A stretch of 64,000 bases of DNA, taken from the NCBI GenBank assembly GCA_947492825.1, contig CANLNT010000001.1:2356001-2420000 (forward strand), written 5' to 3'. Below the pieces are notes generated by a model. It was not told the DNA's origin. It searched no databases and saw nothing but the letters and a program-made list of their open reading frames with translations. The translations under genes were made by a program, and so were the position numbers. Source of the DNA: an uncultured Paracoccaceae bacterium (GTDB lineage: Bacteria > Pseudomonadota > Alphaproteobacteria > Rhodobacterales > Rhodobacteraceae). How positions within the stretch are numbered: position 1 is the stretch's first letter; each line of letters starts with the position of its first letter. Positions 8,038 through 16,678 of the stretch are shown here, in pieces.

Positions 8038-8046
8038 CATCCCCCC

Positions 8047-9327
8047 ATGACGTATCGCGCCCTTCATACCGCCGCCCTAATTGCGGCATTGGCCCCGGCA
8101 GCCTTGGCAGAGGATCGCGCCCTGATCATCGGGATCGAGGGTTATCCTAACCTTGATCTGCGGCTCGCCCCGCAATCGGCCACCGACGATGCCATCGCAA
8201 TGGCGCAACTGGCCGTTGAACGCTGGGGCTATCGCCAGACGCAAGTTTCCCTGCTGCTTGACAGCGCCGCCACCTCAGAAGCGATCCTTGATGCGCTGAT
8301 CGACGAATTGGTCGGCCTGACAACCCCCGGTGATCGCGCGCTGCTTTACTTTGCGGGGCTTGGCAGCCGCAACACCCAAGACACCCGCGTGATCCTGGCC
8401 TATGACAGCGAAAGCTTGCTGGGCCGCATCCCAGAGGACGCGCTGTCTGACATCCTTGACCTGATCGCTGACCGTGATGTGACGGTCATCATGGACACCG
8501 GCTTTCGCGGCGACATCAACACACCCGGACAGCGCGGTATTGGTGCGCCGGGGTTTGAGGCCGCGCCATTCGCTGCCAACGGCGACCTGCGCGCGGTCTT
8601 CACCGCCGCTGCGGTCAGCCAGACCGCTTGGGAAACCGCCTTGGGCGGGGTGATGACCAACGCGCTGATCACCGGGGCCAAAGGTGCTGCTGACGCGGAT
8701 GCCGATGGCACGACCACCCACGGTGAGTTGCTGGCTTTCTTGCGCGCACAAAGCACCGCATGGTGCGCGCCCCACCCCGATTGCGGCCCGATGGGCCTGA
8801 CACCCGGCTTTGCTGGCCCCCTGAACCGCAGCGCCACCGGGGCCACCGTCGCGGCATCGGCACCTGCCCCGCAAACCAGCACACCGTTCGCGGCGACCAA
8901 TGCCGCTGACCTGCGCCTTGCCATCGACGGCGGCACAGCCCTGACCATCGGGCAATCGGTCACCTTTCGCGCCACCGCCCAAGCGGCTGGCACCCTGCTG
9001 ATCCTTGACGTTGACCCCAATGGCCAATTGTCGCGCGTCTTCCCCTCGGCACTCGCTCCGGGCAGCGGCCCCGCCATCTCACCGGGCGTGGAACTCGCGA
9101 TTCCCAACGGCCAGTCCACCAACGGCGCGCCCTTGCGGGTGCGGGTCACCGGACCTGCTGGCAATGGCTACCTGCTGGGGGTTCTGATCGAAGGCGCGGC
9201 GCTCGACGCCACCACCCTGCTACCACAGGGGGCCGCCAGCGTCGCCCTGCCGCAACTTGCACAAAACCTGTCAAACCTTGGTCGCCGCTGGTCGGCCATG
9301 ACCCTCAATTATACCATTTCGAACTGA
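8047..9327 (+). CDS. Secreted caspase-fold pseudo-enzyme with C-terminal DUF4384-like domain
   Basis: The 426-residue protein has a signal peptide (AALA-ED, residue 21) and then a caspase-type start (RALIIGIEGYPNLDLRLAPQ). Where active members have AGHG and DSC, this one has YFAGLGSRN (Leu105) and IMDTGFRGD (Gly152), so both catalytic His and Cys are replaced and it should be proteolytically inactive. Residues about 285-400 resemble the DUF4384 domain often found C-terminal to caspase domains (LRLAIDGGTALTIGQSVTFR, LLILDVDPNGQLSRVFPS). It is followed at 22 bases by an OmpA-type gene. A regulatory or scaffold role beside the active caspase in the same operon is inferred. Confidence 0.85.
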   Translation: MTYRALHTAALIAALAPAALAEDRALIIGIEGYPNLDLRLAPQSATDDAIAMAQLAVERWGYRQTQVSLLLDSAATSEAILDALIDELVGLTTPGDRALLYFAGLGSRNTQDTRVILAYDSESLLGRIPEDALSDILDLIADRDVTVIMDTGFRGDINTPGQRGIGAPGFEAAPFAANGDLRAVFTAAAVSQTAWETALGGVMTNALITGAKGAADADADGTTTHGELLAFLRAQSTAWCAPHPDCGPMGLTPGFAGPLNRSATGATVAASAPAPQTSTPFAATNAADLRLAIDGGTALTIGQSVTFRATAQAAGTLLILDVDPNGQLSRVFPSALAPGSGPAISPGVELAIPNGQSTNGAPLRVRVTGPAGNGYLLGVLIEGAALDATTLLPQGAASVALPQLAQNLSNLGRRWSAMTLNYTISN

Positions 9328-9349
9328 CGTTATAAAAAGGAGCCTTTGG

Positions 9350-10234
9350 ATGAGACACCTTTCCCTTCTGACCCTGCTGGGTCTCACCTTTGCCTCACCG
9401 GCACTGGCCTGCGACAACTACGACGCTGCCGTCGCCGCCGTCCAAAGTAATGACGCGGCCGCTGCAACCGCCCTTTTTGATGGGCTGGTGGCCGATAACG
9501 CTTGCACTGACGACTTTCGCGAATGGGTCGGCGATTTTCTGGCCCGCGATGCCTTTGCCGTGACGCTGACGGACGCGGATGAGGCCACCAAACGTGCCGC
9601 CCTGCAAACCGCACTGGGCTATGAACGCCACTGGCGCAGCTTTGCCGGGTTGGGCCATCTCGACTGGGCCGCCGCCGATTATGCCAACGCCGCGGCCAAC
9701 TTCCAACTTGCGCTGAACGAACTGGCCGAGGGCGACCAAAGCCATGACGCCGCCACCGATGAAATTGCAGAAATCTACCAACTCGCGACCGCCGCACTGG
9801 CCTTGTCCGATGACGTCGTGGACCTGCCGGTCACCCGCGCAGGCAACCCCAGCGTGATGCTAACCGGCAAGGTGCGCGGCTTTGAGGTCGAGGAAATCCC
9901 GCTGCCGATCACCTTTGAATATAACTCGGTGCAATTTGACGCCGCCGGACTGGACTACGCCAACGCGCTGGTCAACCACCTACTGATGGTGAACCCGGTC
10001 AGCGTGAACCTTGGCGGCCACACCGACCCCGTCGGCGGCGAAGACTTCAACCTTGCCCTGTCTGAAGCCCGCGCCGAGGCACTGGCGACCTACATCAAGG
10101 CCGCCGGCTTTACCGGTGACATCATCACAACCCCCTACGGCGAAAGCCGCCTGCCAGAGCCCCCTGCGGGGATTGAGGCCGGATCAGAGGAGCACCACCG
10201 CATCGCGCGGCGCGTGTCCTTTGCAAGCCAATGA
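9350..10234 (+). CDS. OmpA-family envelope protein
   Basis: The 294-residue protein starts at ATG 9350 after AAAAGGAG and has a signal peptide (PALA-C, residue 20). The middle part is alpha-helical and TPR-like (about residues 60-150). The C-terminal OmpA domain (about 180-294) shows TFEYNSVQFDAAG, NLGGHTDPVGGEDFNLALSE and HRIARRVSF, the usual signatures for binding peptidoglycan in the periplasm. Its stop overlaps the start of the next caspase gene by 4 bases (ATGA), so the two are translationally coupled. It probably positions the caspase-like proteins at the cell wall; that is inference. Confidence 0.88.
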   Translation: MRHLSLLTLLGLTFASPALACDNYDAAVAAVQSNDAAAATALFDGLVADNACTDDFREWVGDFLARDAFAVTLTDADEATKRAALQTALGYERHWRSFAGLGHLDWAAADYANAAANFQLALNELAEGDQSHDAATDEIAEIYQLATAALALSDDVVDLPVTRAGNPSVMLTGKVRGFEVEEIPLPITFEYNSVQFDAAGLDYANALVNHLLMVNPVSVNLGGHTDPVGGEDFNLALSEARAEALATYIKAAGFTGDIITTPYGESRLPEPPAGIEAGSEEHHRIARRVSFASQ

Positions 10235-11802
10235 AGGCGTTTGTTACAGCCGCAGCACTTTGCTGCGCCGCCCTGCCCGCCTGGGCCGAAAAGACCTATG
10301 GCCTTGTGATTGGCATCGACGACTATGCCAACGTGCCGGACCTGCAAGGGGCGGTGAATGACGCGCGCGACATCGCGGATGCGCTGGCGGGCATCGGGGC
10401 CGAAGTCACGTTGCTTCTGGACCAAGACGCCACCCGCGCCGCAATTTTTGAGGCTTGGGAAGCGACCGCCGCCAAGGTCCAACCCGGCGACCGTCTGGTG
10501 GTCAGCTATGCAGGCCACGGGTCTTATGAACCGGAATATATCATCGGGTCCGAAGCGGATGGCCGGGACGAGAACTTTCTGCTTTCTGGCTTTTCGTTTC
10601 AGGGGGCCGGGGCCGCCGAACGCATCCGCGATGATGAAATCGCGGCGCTGATTGCCCTGACCCCGCAGGCAGAGGTCGTGTTTCTGGCCGACAGCTGCCA
10701 TTCCGGCACCGTGTCGCGCAACGTGACCCCGGTCTTGGGCTACCGCTATGTGATCGGCGGCAAGCTGTCCGACGATCCACTTCCGCCACCCCCGCCCCGC
10801 ACGTCGCCCAGCGAAGGCAAGGATGACGTGGCGCTGTTTCTGGCAGCCGTCGACGACGCCAACAAGGTGCCGGAATTCCTGATCGACGGCGCACCGCGCG
10901 GCGCGCTGTCCTATTCCTTTGCACGTGGCCTACGCGGGGCTGCGGACACAGACGAAAACGGTGCAGTGACCAAGGACGAACTGGCCTCTTATGTGCGCCG
11001 CTCGGTCCGTGAAATCAGCCAAGGCCTGCAAGCGCCTCAGATCAGCCCGCGCGGCGACGAGGAACGCGTCCTTTTCGCACTCGATGGTGCCCCTGCCCCG
11101 GTGATGATCGAGGTCTCTCCGTTTGAAAAAACCCTCGCCGGTTTGCCGCCACTGGCCGTCGCCCACAACGGCGGCAATTTCGGGGCCACGGTGCTGGCCG
11201 GGATCGACGGGGTGCAACTGGTCGAAGACCCGCTGGCGGCCGGTGCCTTTGCCGATTTCTCGGCCGGTGTCCTGCGCTCGACTGTAGGCGATGTGCTGGC
11301 CAGTTTTGACGAATCCTCGGCTGCCGCAGGTCTTGAACAAGCGGTTAACAAAATGCGGGTGACACAGGCCATCGCAGATGCCGGGCCCGCCGGAAGGCTC
11401 GAGGTGCGCTTTGCCGAAGGCGACCGGAGCTATACCAGCCGCGACCGCGTAACTGTGCAGATCAGGGGCCGCAGCACGCCCTATATCACGCTTGTTGCTG
11501 TCGCCTCTGACGGGTCGGTGTCTTTGCTTTATCCCTATCAGGGCGACGGCATCAATGACCCCCAGGCTGTGATCCCCGCGGACCCTTTGAACCTTGTTTT
11601 ACAGGTGACACCGCCCTTTGGGGCGGATCATATCATCGCCATTGAAACCAACGGTGACGGCGCTGATCTGCGTGCGGTCCTGTCCCATCTCGACAGCCAA
11701 TCCAGCCGCACCCCAAAACTATGGGAGGTGCTGCGCACCGCCGTGCTGAAGATGGACACACAACCCCGGATCGCGCTTTTCCCGTTCTACACCCGGCCAT
11801 GA
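10231..11802 (+). CDS. Secreted caspase-like peptidase with C-terminal DUF4384-like domain
   Basis: The 523-residue protein has a signal peptide (PAWA-E, residue 19) and a C14-type caspase domain (residues about 22-290). His96 in SYAGHGSYE and Cys156 in LADSCHSGT form an intact dyad. A Pro-rich loop (PLPPPPPRTS) follows at about 188. The C-terminal part (about 395-500) resembles DUF4384 (VTVQIRGRSTPYITLVAVAS, SLLYPYQGDG). It overlaps the OmpA-type gene and shares its domain plan with the inactive paralogue two genes upstream, suggesting duplication followed by loss of catalysis in one copy. Substrate unknown. Confidence 0.88.
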   Translation: MKAFVTAAALCCAALPAWAEKTYGLVIGIDDYANVPDLQGAVNDARDIADALAGIGAEVTLLLDQDATRAAIFEAWEATAAKVQPGDRLVVSYAGHGSYEPEYIIGSEADGRDENFLLSGFSFQGAGAAERIRDDEIAALIALTPQAEVVFLADSCHSGTVSRNVTPVLGYRYVIGGKLSDDPLPPPPPRTSPSEGKDDVALFLAAVDDANKVPEFLIDGAPRGALSYSFARGLRGAADTDENGAVTKDELASYVRRSVREISQGLQAPQISPRGDEERVLFALDGAPAPVMIEVSPFEKTLAGLPPLAVAHNGGNFGATVLAGIDGVQLVEDPLAAGAFADFSAGVLRSTVGDVLASFDESSAAAGLEQAVNKMRVTQAIADAGPAGRLEVRFAEGDRSYTSRDRVTVQIRGRSTPYITLVAVASDGSVSLLYPYQGDGINDPQAVIPADPLNLVLQVTPPFGADHIIAIETNGDGADLRAVLSHLDSQSSRTPKLWEVLRTAVLKMDTQPRIALFPFYTRP

Positions 11803-11838
11803 TGGTTAACCGCTGTTAGGATCTGAGGCTGCATAGGG

Positions 11839-11871
11839 TGTGCATGTGATGTGCATCGTTTGTGCATCCTG
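11839..11871. repeat. Three TGTGCAT direct repeats phased at 11 bp
   Basis: TGTGCAT occurs at 11839, 11850 and 11861, so three tandem 11-mers share their first seven bases and lie on one face of the helix. They sit 76-108 bases upstream of the next gene's start, a position suited to a DNA-binding regulator. Confidence 0.5.
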
Positions 11872-11946
11872 TCCGATAGGCCAACGGTCTGTTCACACTT
11901 GACCTCTTAGACGAAGCGCCCCACCTTTTTGGCAGGGGGACGGCGC

Positions 11947-12600
11947 ATGGCGGACACAGGCGAAAATGACAAGGCGCAGACCGCGCTGATCCATGCCTTT
12001 GAAACCGTCGAAGCCTCACTCCGGACCGAAAACTGGTTCTTTGAAACCGTCCGGGCCGAGTTGCAGAAAGCTGCGCCATTGTCGGATTTTCCAACGATCA
12101 TGGGGGCGAACGGCCACGACTATCTGCTGCACTTCACCCAGTTCATGTTCTTCCTGCGCGCCCTTGATTGCACGGACGCCGAACAGATCAGCGTCTTCAT
12201 CGACAGCCATAATGACAAGATCAACGGACAGCTTGCCGATCCGAATTTTTCCAAGTCTCCCAATGAGTTCCGCAAAGCGATCTTCAAGCCCGAGCGCAAG
12301 GCCAAGATCCTCGACAGCATCCGCGCCCTGGGCGCGCCGGTGTTTGCGATCTATGAATTCGGGCATCTTTTGATTGACGATATGTCGCCCAAAACCACCG
12401 AAAAACTGATCGAGGATTTGCGCTTTGGCAAACTGCTTGACCGGCGCGAGGATGACCGTCTTGAAGCGGATGCCAAGCGGGTCTTGATCGCCTCGACCGG
12501 GTTTTTGGAAGACACCTACAAGATGTCCCTTTTGATGCAGCGCCGCATGATCGCCGCCAGTATCACCGACGCAGAGGTCGAGGCCGCGCGCAAGACCTAA
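11947..12600 (+). CDS. Hypothetical cytoplasmic protein
   Basis: The 217-residue protein starts at ATG 11947 behind AGGGGGA (a TTG further upstream is rejected). It has no signal peptide or membrane segment and looks mostly alpha-helical and charged, with segments such as LLHFTQFMFFLRALDCTDAE and GFLEDTYKMSLLMQRRMIAA. I recognise no family. It stands alone between the caspase operon and the Anbu operon, with the phased repeat upstream and about 146 bases downstream before the next start. Codon usage is like its neighbours, so it looks native. Confidence 0.75.
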   Translation: MADTGENDKAQTALIHAFETVEASLRTENWFFETVRAELQKAAPLSDFPTIMGANGHDYLLHFTQFMFFLRALDCTDAEQISVFIDSHNDKINGQLADPNFSKSPNEFRKAIFKPERKAKILDSIRALGAPVFAIYEFGHLLIDDMSPKTTEKLIEDLRFGKLLDRREDDRLEADAKRVLIASTGFLEDTYKMSLLMQRRMIAASITDAEVEAARKT

Positions 12601-12746
12601 GGCGCTGATCCCGATAGCCCAAGCCCACGTATCAAACGCACATTGCACCCCCTTTGTCCTGCCTGTTTTTTGTGCACTTGTGTCGGGCGTCGCCCCTAAA
12701 CGCCGGTAAACATTGCTATTTGGATCAGACGCAGTAGCCTAAGAAC

Positions 12747-14162
12747 ATGGGACAACACTACAGCGAAATGATCACCGGCGATGGCACGCGACCGCCCTAC
12801 GCCGCCTACGATGACTGGTTTGCCAAGCAAAACAACGAACGGCTCGCCAAGAAAGCGAGCGAGGCAGAGGCGTTTTTTCGGCGCACCGGGATCACCTTTA
12901 ACGTCTACGGTCAGGCCGACGCCGAAGAACGGCTGATCCCGTTTGATCTGGTGCCGCGGATCATTTCGGGACGGGAATGGACCAAGCTGTCGCGCGGCAT
13001 CGACCAACGGGTACGCGCGATCAATGCCTTCCTGCACGACATCTACAACCGGCAGGAAATTCTGCGGGCCGGGGTCGTGCCGACCTCTCTTGTCGCTCAG
13101 AATGATGCTTTTCTGCCTGAAATGATGGATTTCAGCCCGCCGGGCGAGGTCTATACCCATATCGTCGGCACCGATATTGTCCGCACGGGCGAAGATGATT
13201 TCTTTGTGCTCGAAGACAATGCGCGCACCCCCAGCGGGGTCAGCTATATGCTGGAAAACCGCGAAACGATGCTGCAGATGTTCCCCGAGCTTTTCAGCAA
13301 GATCAAAGTACAGCGGGTCAGCGATTATCCCAAGAACCTGCGCCGTTCGCTTGAGGCATCAGCGCCTGCATCCTGCACCGGACGGCCCTGTGTCGTGGTG
13401 TTAACACCCGGCATTCATAATTCGGCCTATTACGAACACAGCTTTCTGGCCGACCAGATGGGCGTGGAACTGGTCGAAGGCCATGACCTGCGCGTGGTTG
13501 ACGGCCATATCGCGATGCGCACCACACGTGGCTACAAGGTGATAGACGTGATCTATCGCCGTGTAGACGACGAATTCCTTGATCCGCTGACGTTCAATCC
13601 CGCATCAATGCTTGGTGTGCCGGGGATCATGGATGTCTATCGCGCAGGCAACATCGCGATTGCCAATGCCCCCGGAACCGGGGTCGCAGATGACAAAGCA
13701 ATCTATAGCTACATGCCTGATATCGTTGAGTTCTATACTGGCGAACGGGCGATCCTGAAGAACGTGGAAACACACCGCTGTTCCGAACCTGACACGCTGA
13801 AATACGTCCTCGACAACCTTGCCGATCTGGTTGTGAAAGAGGTGCACGGATCCGGTGGTTACGGGATGCTTGTTGGGCCTGCGGCCAACAAGAAAGAGCT
13901 GGCGGATTTTGCTGAGAAACTGAGGGCAAACCCTGCGAACTACATCGCACAACCCACGCTTTCGCTTTCTACCGTTCCGATTTTCACAGAGGCTGGGCTT
14001 GCCCCGCGCCATGTTGATTTGCGGCCCTTTGCCCTTGTTTCACCCTCTGGTGTGGACATCACTCCGGGCGGGCTGACCCGCGTGGCACTGACCGAAGGCA
14101 GCCTTGTTGTGAACTCCAGTCAGGGCGGCGGCACCAAAGACACCTGGGTATTGGAAGACTGA
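12747..14162 (+). CDS. Circularly permuted ATP-grasp protein (Anbu-associated operon)
   Basis: The 471-residue protein matches the circularly permuted ATP-grasp family (formerly DUF404/DUF407). Visible features are the N-terminal FNVYGQADAEERLIPFDLVP, the metal/nucleotide signature VLEDNARTPSGVSYMLENR, KVIDVIYRRVDDEFLDPL, and VVKEVHGSGGYGMLVGP near residue 365. ATP-grasp ligases of this group are predicted to form peptide-like bonds on an unknown acceptor. It is the first gene of a four-gene set with alpha-E, transglutaminase-like and Anbu genes, and the next gene starts one base after its stop. The ribosome site is weak. Confidence 0.9.
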   Translation: MGQHYSEMITGDGTRPPYAAYDDWFAKQNNERLAKKASEAEAFFRRTGITFNVYGQADAEERLIPFDLVPRIISGREWTKLSRGIDQRVRAINAFLHDIYNRQEILRAGVVPTSLVAQNDAFLPEMMDFSPPGEVYTHIVGTDIVRTGEDDFFVLEDNARTPSGVSYMLENRETMLQMFPELFSKIKVQRVSDYPKNLRRSLEASAPASCTGRPCVVVLTPGIHNSAYYEHSFLADQMGVELVEGHDLRVVDGHIAMRTTRGYKVIDVIYRRVDDEFLDPLTFNPASMLGVPGIMDVYRAGNIAIANAPGTGVADDKAIYSYMPDIVEFYTGERAILKNVETHRCSEPDTLKYVLDNLADLVVKEVHGSGGYGMLVGPAANKKELADFAEKLRANPANYIAQPTLSLSTVPIFTEAGLAPRHVDLRPFALVSPSGVDITPGGLTRVALTEGSLVVNSSQGGGTKDTWVLED

Positions 14163-14163
14163 T

Positions 14164-15105
14164 ATGCTTGGAAAAACAGCAGGTGGTCTTTATTGGATGT
14201 TCCGCTTTCTAGAGCGGGCCGAAAACACCGCGCGCCTGATCGAGGCGGGGTTTCGGATTGCGCTTACTCGCTCCACGGATGCAGAGGCCGAATGGAAATC
14301 GGTGATCGTCACGTCAGCGACGCAATCTGCCTACGATGCAAAGCACGACGGTTATGACAGCGCGCGCGTGACCGACTTTTTGCTGCGCGATCCGGACAAT
14401 CCCAGTTCGGTCCTGTCGGTGATGAAGATGGCCCGTGACAACGCCCGATTGGTGCGCACCGCCCTGACCAACGAGGTCTGGTCGAGCGTGAATGAGACAT
14501 GGATGCTGCTGGGCGACGTCCTGCGCGACCCCGTGCCGGAAACCGATCTGCCCAATGTGCTGGCCACGATTCGCCAGCAATCTGCGCTGGTACGTGGGGC
14601 GCTGCACGGCACGATGCTGCGCAATGATGTCTATGATTTTTGCCGTCTAGGCACGTTTGTCGAACGGATAGACAGCACCGCGCGGATCATTGATGTGAAG
14701 TACTACGCGCTTTTGCCTGCACCTTCTTTCGTGGGCAGTCGGATGGACAATGTGCAATGGGAAACCATTCTGCGCTCTGTCTCGGCGCATCGGTCGTTCC
14801 GTTGGGCGGTCGAAGATGATTTCAATGCGCCCAACATTGCGGCCTTTCTGATCTTAGACCGGCGCATGCCCCGATCACTTTACTTTTGCGCCGGGCAACT
14901 GATGGATAACCTTGAATATCTTGCCGATAGCTATGGTCAGGAATCAGACAGCCTGCAACTGGCACGCGCGCTGCGGGCACGGTTGAAGGATCGCGACATC
15001 GGGTCCATTTTTGAAGAAGGTCTGCACGAATTCCTGAGCGACATTCTGGCAGAGACGGCGCGACTGGGCACACAGATCGAACAAGACTTCAGGTTCATTC
15101 AATAA
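14164..15105 (+). CDS. Alpha-E domain protein
   Basis: The 313-residue, largely helical protein starts with the characteristic MLGKTAGGLYWMFRFLERAENTARLIEAGFRI, the family formerly called DUF403. Conserved motifs GTFVERIDSTARIIDVKYY and RSFRWAVEDDFNAPNIAAFL are visible. The family always accompanies the permuted ATP-grasp protein and is thought to help build or bind the ligated product; its chemistry is unproven. ATG 14164 lies in TGATATG after the preceding stop, and its own stop overlaps the transglutaminase start by one base (TAATG). Confidence 0.9.
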   Translation: MLGKTAGGLYWMFRFLERAENTARLIEAGFRIALTRSTDAEAEWKSVIVTSATQSAYDAKHDGYDSARVTDFLLRDPDNPSSVLSVMKMARDNARLVRTALTNEVWSSVNETWMLLGDVLRDPVPETDLPNVLATIRQQSALVRGALHGTMLRNDVYDFCRLGTFVERIDSTARIIDVKYYALLPAPSFVGSRMDNVQWETILRSVSAHRSFRWAVEDDFNAPNIAAFLILDRRMPRSLYFCAGQLMDNLEYLADSYGQESDSLQLARALRARLKDRDIGSIFEEGLHEFLSDILAETARLGTQIEQDFRFIQ

Positions 15106-15905
15106 TGCAGCTGCACATTAATCACTCCACGCGCTACAGCTATGACCAGCCGGTCACCTATGCCTTGCAAAAGGTGCGCCTGCGCCCTGTTGACGACCCG
15201 ATGCAGACGGTTGGTGATTGGGATGTCACCGTGACCGGTGGCAAAAAGGAAACCAGCTATCGCGATCATTATGGCAACCACGTCGATCTCGTCAGCACCA
15301 CACCCGGCGAGACCGCGCTGACGATCACCGCCAGCGGCACTGTGACGACACATGACACCGCCGGTATCCTTGGCAAGCGCTATGGCCGCGCACCGCTTTG
15401 GCATTTCAGGCAGGCCACAGCACTGACCACGCCAGGTGATGCAATCGCAGACTTGGCCAATGACCACCTGTCAGAAAAGACTGACTTGCTGGACGCGCTG
15501 CACGGCTTGTCAGCGGCCATCCTGATGGCGACGCCATACAAGACCGGCCAGACAAACGCCGACACAACCGGAGAGGCCGCAATCGCCATTGGTCACGGGG
15601 TGTGTCAGGATCACGCGCACATCATGATTGCGGCGGCCCGCAAAACCGGTCTGTCAGCGCGCTACGTCAGCGGCTATCTGATGATGAATGACCGGGTGGA
15701 TCAAGATGCCAGCCACGCCTGGGCAGAGGTGCATGTCGACGGGTTGGGCTGGGTCGGCTTTGACGTCTCGAACGGTGTCTCCCCGGATGAACGTTATGTT
15801 CGCGTTGCAACGGGCCGCGACGCGCAGGATGCAGCCCCCATTTCTGGCTTACGTTTGGGCAGTGGCGACGAGTCCATGATTGTATCTTTGCAGGTGCAGC
15901 AGTAA
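15105..15905 (+). CDS. Transglutaminase-like cysteine protease/transferase
   Basis: The 266-residue protein has the bacterial transglutaminase N-terminal beta domain (LHINHSTRYSYDQPVTYALQ) and a papain-like core. The triad is visible: Cys167 in GVCQDHAHI, His204 in DASHAWAEV and Asp220 in GWVGFDVSNG. No signal peptide is present, so it is cytoplasmic like its partners. In this operon type it is predicted to hydrolyse or transfer the peptide-like product made by the ATP-grasp/alpha-E pair. It overlaps the alpha-E gene by one base and is followed by the Anbu gene 33 bases on. Confidence 0.92.
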   Translation: MQLHINHSTRYSYDQPVTYALQKVRLRPVDDPMQTVGDWDVTVTGGKKETSYRDHYGNHVDLVSTTPGETALTITASGTVTTHDTAGILGKRYGRAPLWHFRQATALTTPGDAIADLANDHLSEKTDLLDALHGLSAAILMATPYKTGQTNADTTGEAAIAIGHGVCQDHAHIMIAAARKTGLSARYVSGYLMMNDRVDQDASHAWAEVHVDGLGWVGFDVSNGVSPDERYVRVATGRDAQDAAPISGLRLGSGDESMIVSLQVQQ

Positions 15906-15938
15906 TTTCCCCGCATGGACAGTTTTGGAAAGATCACC

Positions 15939-16670
15939 ATGACCTATTGCGTCGGCCTGCGCCTTGATCACGGCCTTGTTTTCATGTCGGACACACGCAC
16001 CAACGCTGGTGTCGACAACTTTTCATCAAGCGGCAAGATGTTCACCTGGTCAGTGCCGGGTGAGCTGTCGATCACCATCATGACAGCGGGCAATCTGGCG
16101 ACAACGCAGGCGATGATCAGCCTGTTGGACGAACGGTCCAAAGCGACAGAAGACCGCGACCCCAGCATATTGCGCCAAACCTCGATGTTTCAGGTTGCGC
16201 GATTGGTTGGTGCAACCTTGAAAGAGGTAATCGCCTACAGCAGCCCCGACGGCCCCACCGCGGATGATGCCTTCAGCGCCTCTGCCATCGTGGGCGGGCA
16301 AATCAAGGGAGGGCAACCGACGATTTTCTTGATCTATCCGCAAGGCAACTTTATCGAAATTACGGCCGACACACCTTTCTTTCAGATTGGCGAGGCGAAG
16401 TACGGCAAGCCCATTCTGGTCCGCGCCTACGACCCCCAGATGTCGTTTCAGGACGCAGTGAAACTGTTGCTCGTGTCGTTTGACTCAACAGTAAGATCAA
16501 ACTTGTCCGTAGGGCTTCCGTTTGACTTACATGTGTACGAGAACGACGCGCTGCACGCTGACCGCCGGACCCGGATCGAAGAAGACGACCCGGTTTATGC
16601 CGCGATTTCTTCGGGGTGGGGCGACGCCCTGAAAGCCGCGTTTGAGCAGCTTCCGCGTTACGAAATCTGA
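15939..16670 (+). CDS. Anbu-type proteasome-related peptidase
   Basis: The 243-residue Ntn-hydrolase starts MTYCVGLRLDHGLVFMSDTR. Removal of Met would expose Thr2 as the catalytic nucleophile, which is why I choose ATG 15939 (GGAAAG ribosome site) over the in-frame ATG at 15915. Motifs GNLATTQAMISLL and GEAKYGKPILVRAYDP match Anbu (COG3484). Anbu forms an ancestral proteasome-like ring, with weak or undetected peptidase activity in reported cases. It ends the four-gene operon and runs convergent with the TRAP genes, whose end lies 8 bases away. Confidence 0.92.
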   Translation: MTYCVGLRLDHGLVFMSDTRTNAGVDNFSSSGKMFTWSVPGELSITIMTAGNLATTQAMISLLDERSKATEDRDPSILRQTSMFQVARLVGATLKEVIAYSSPDGPTADDAFSASAIVGGQIKGGQPTIFLIYPQGNFIEITADTPFFQIGEAKYGKPILVRAYDPQMSFQDAVKLLLVSFDSTVRSNLSVGLPFDLHVYENDALHADRRTRIEEDDPVYAAISSGWGDALKAAFEQLPRYEI

Positions 16671-16678
16671 TCCCGCTG

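Noticed and set aside
4471-11802. Caspase locus considered as a gasdermin, CBASS or other known abortive-infection system
   Set aside because: All products carry export signals and no gasdermin, cyclase, TIR, NTPase or reverse transcriptase gene is present, so a known defence system is not supported.
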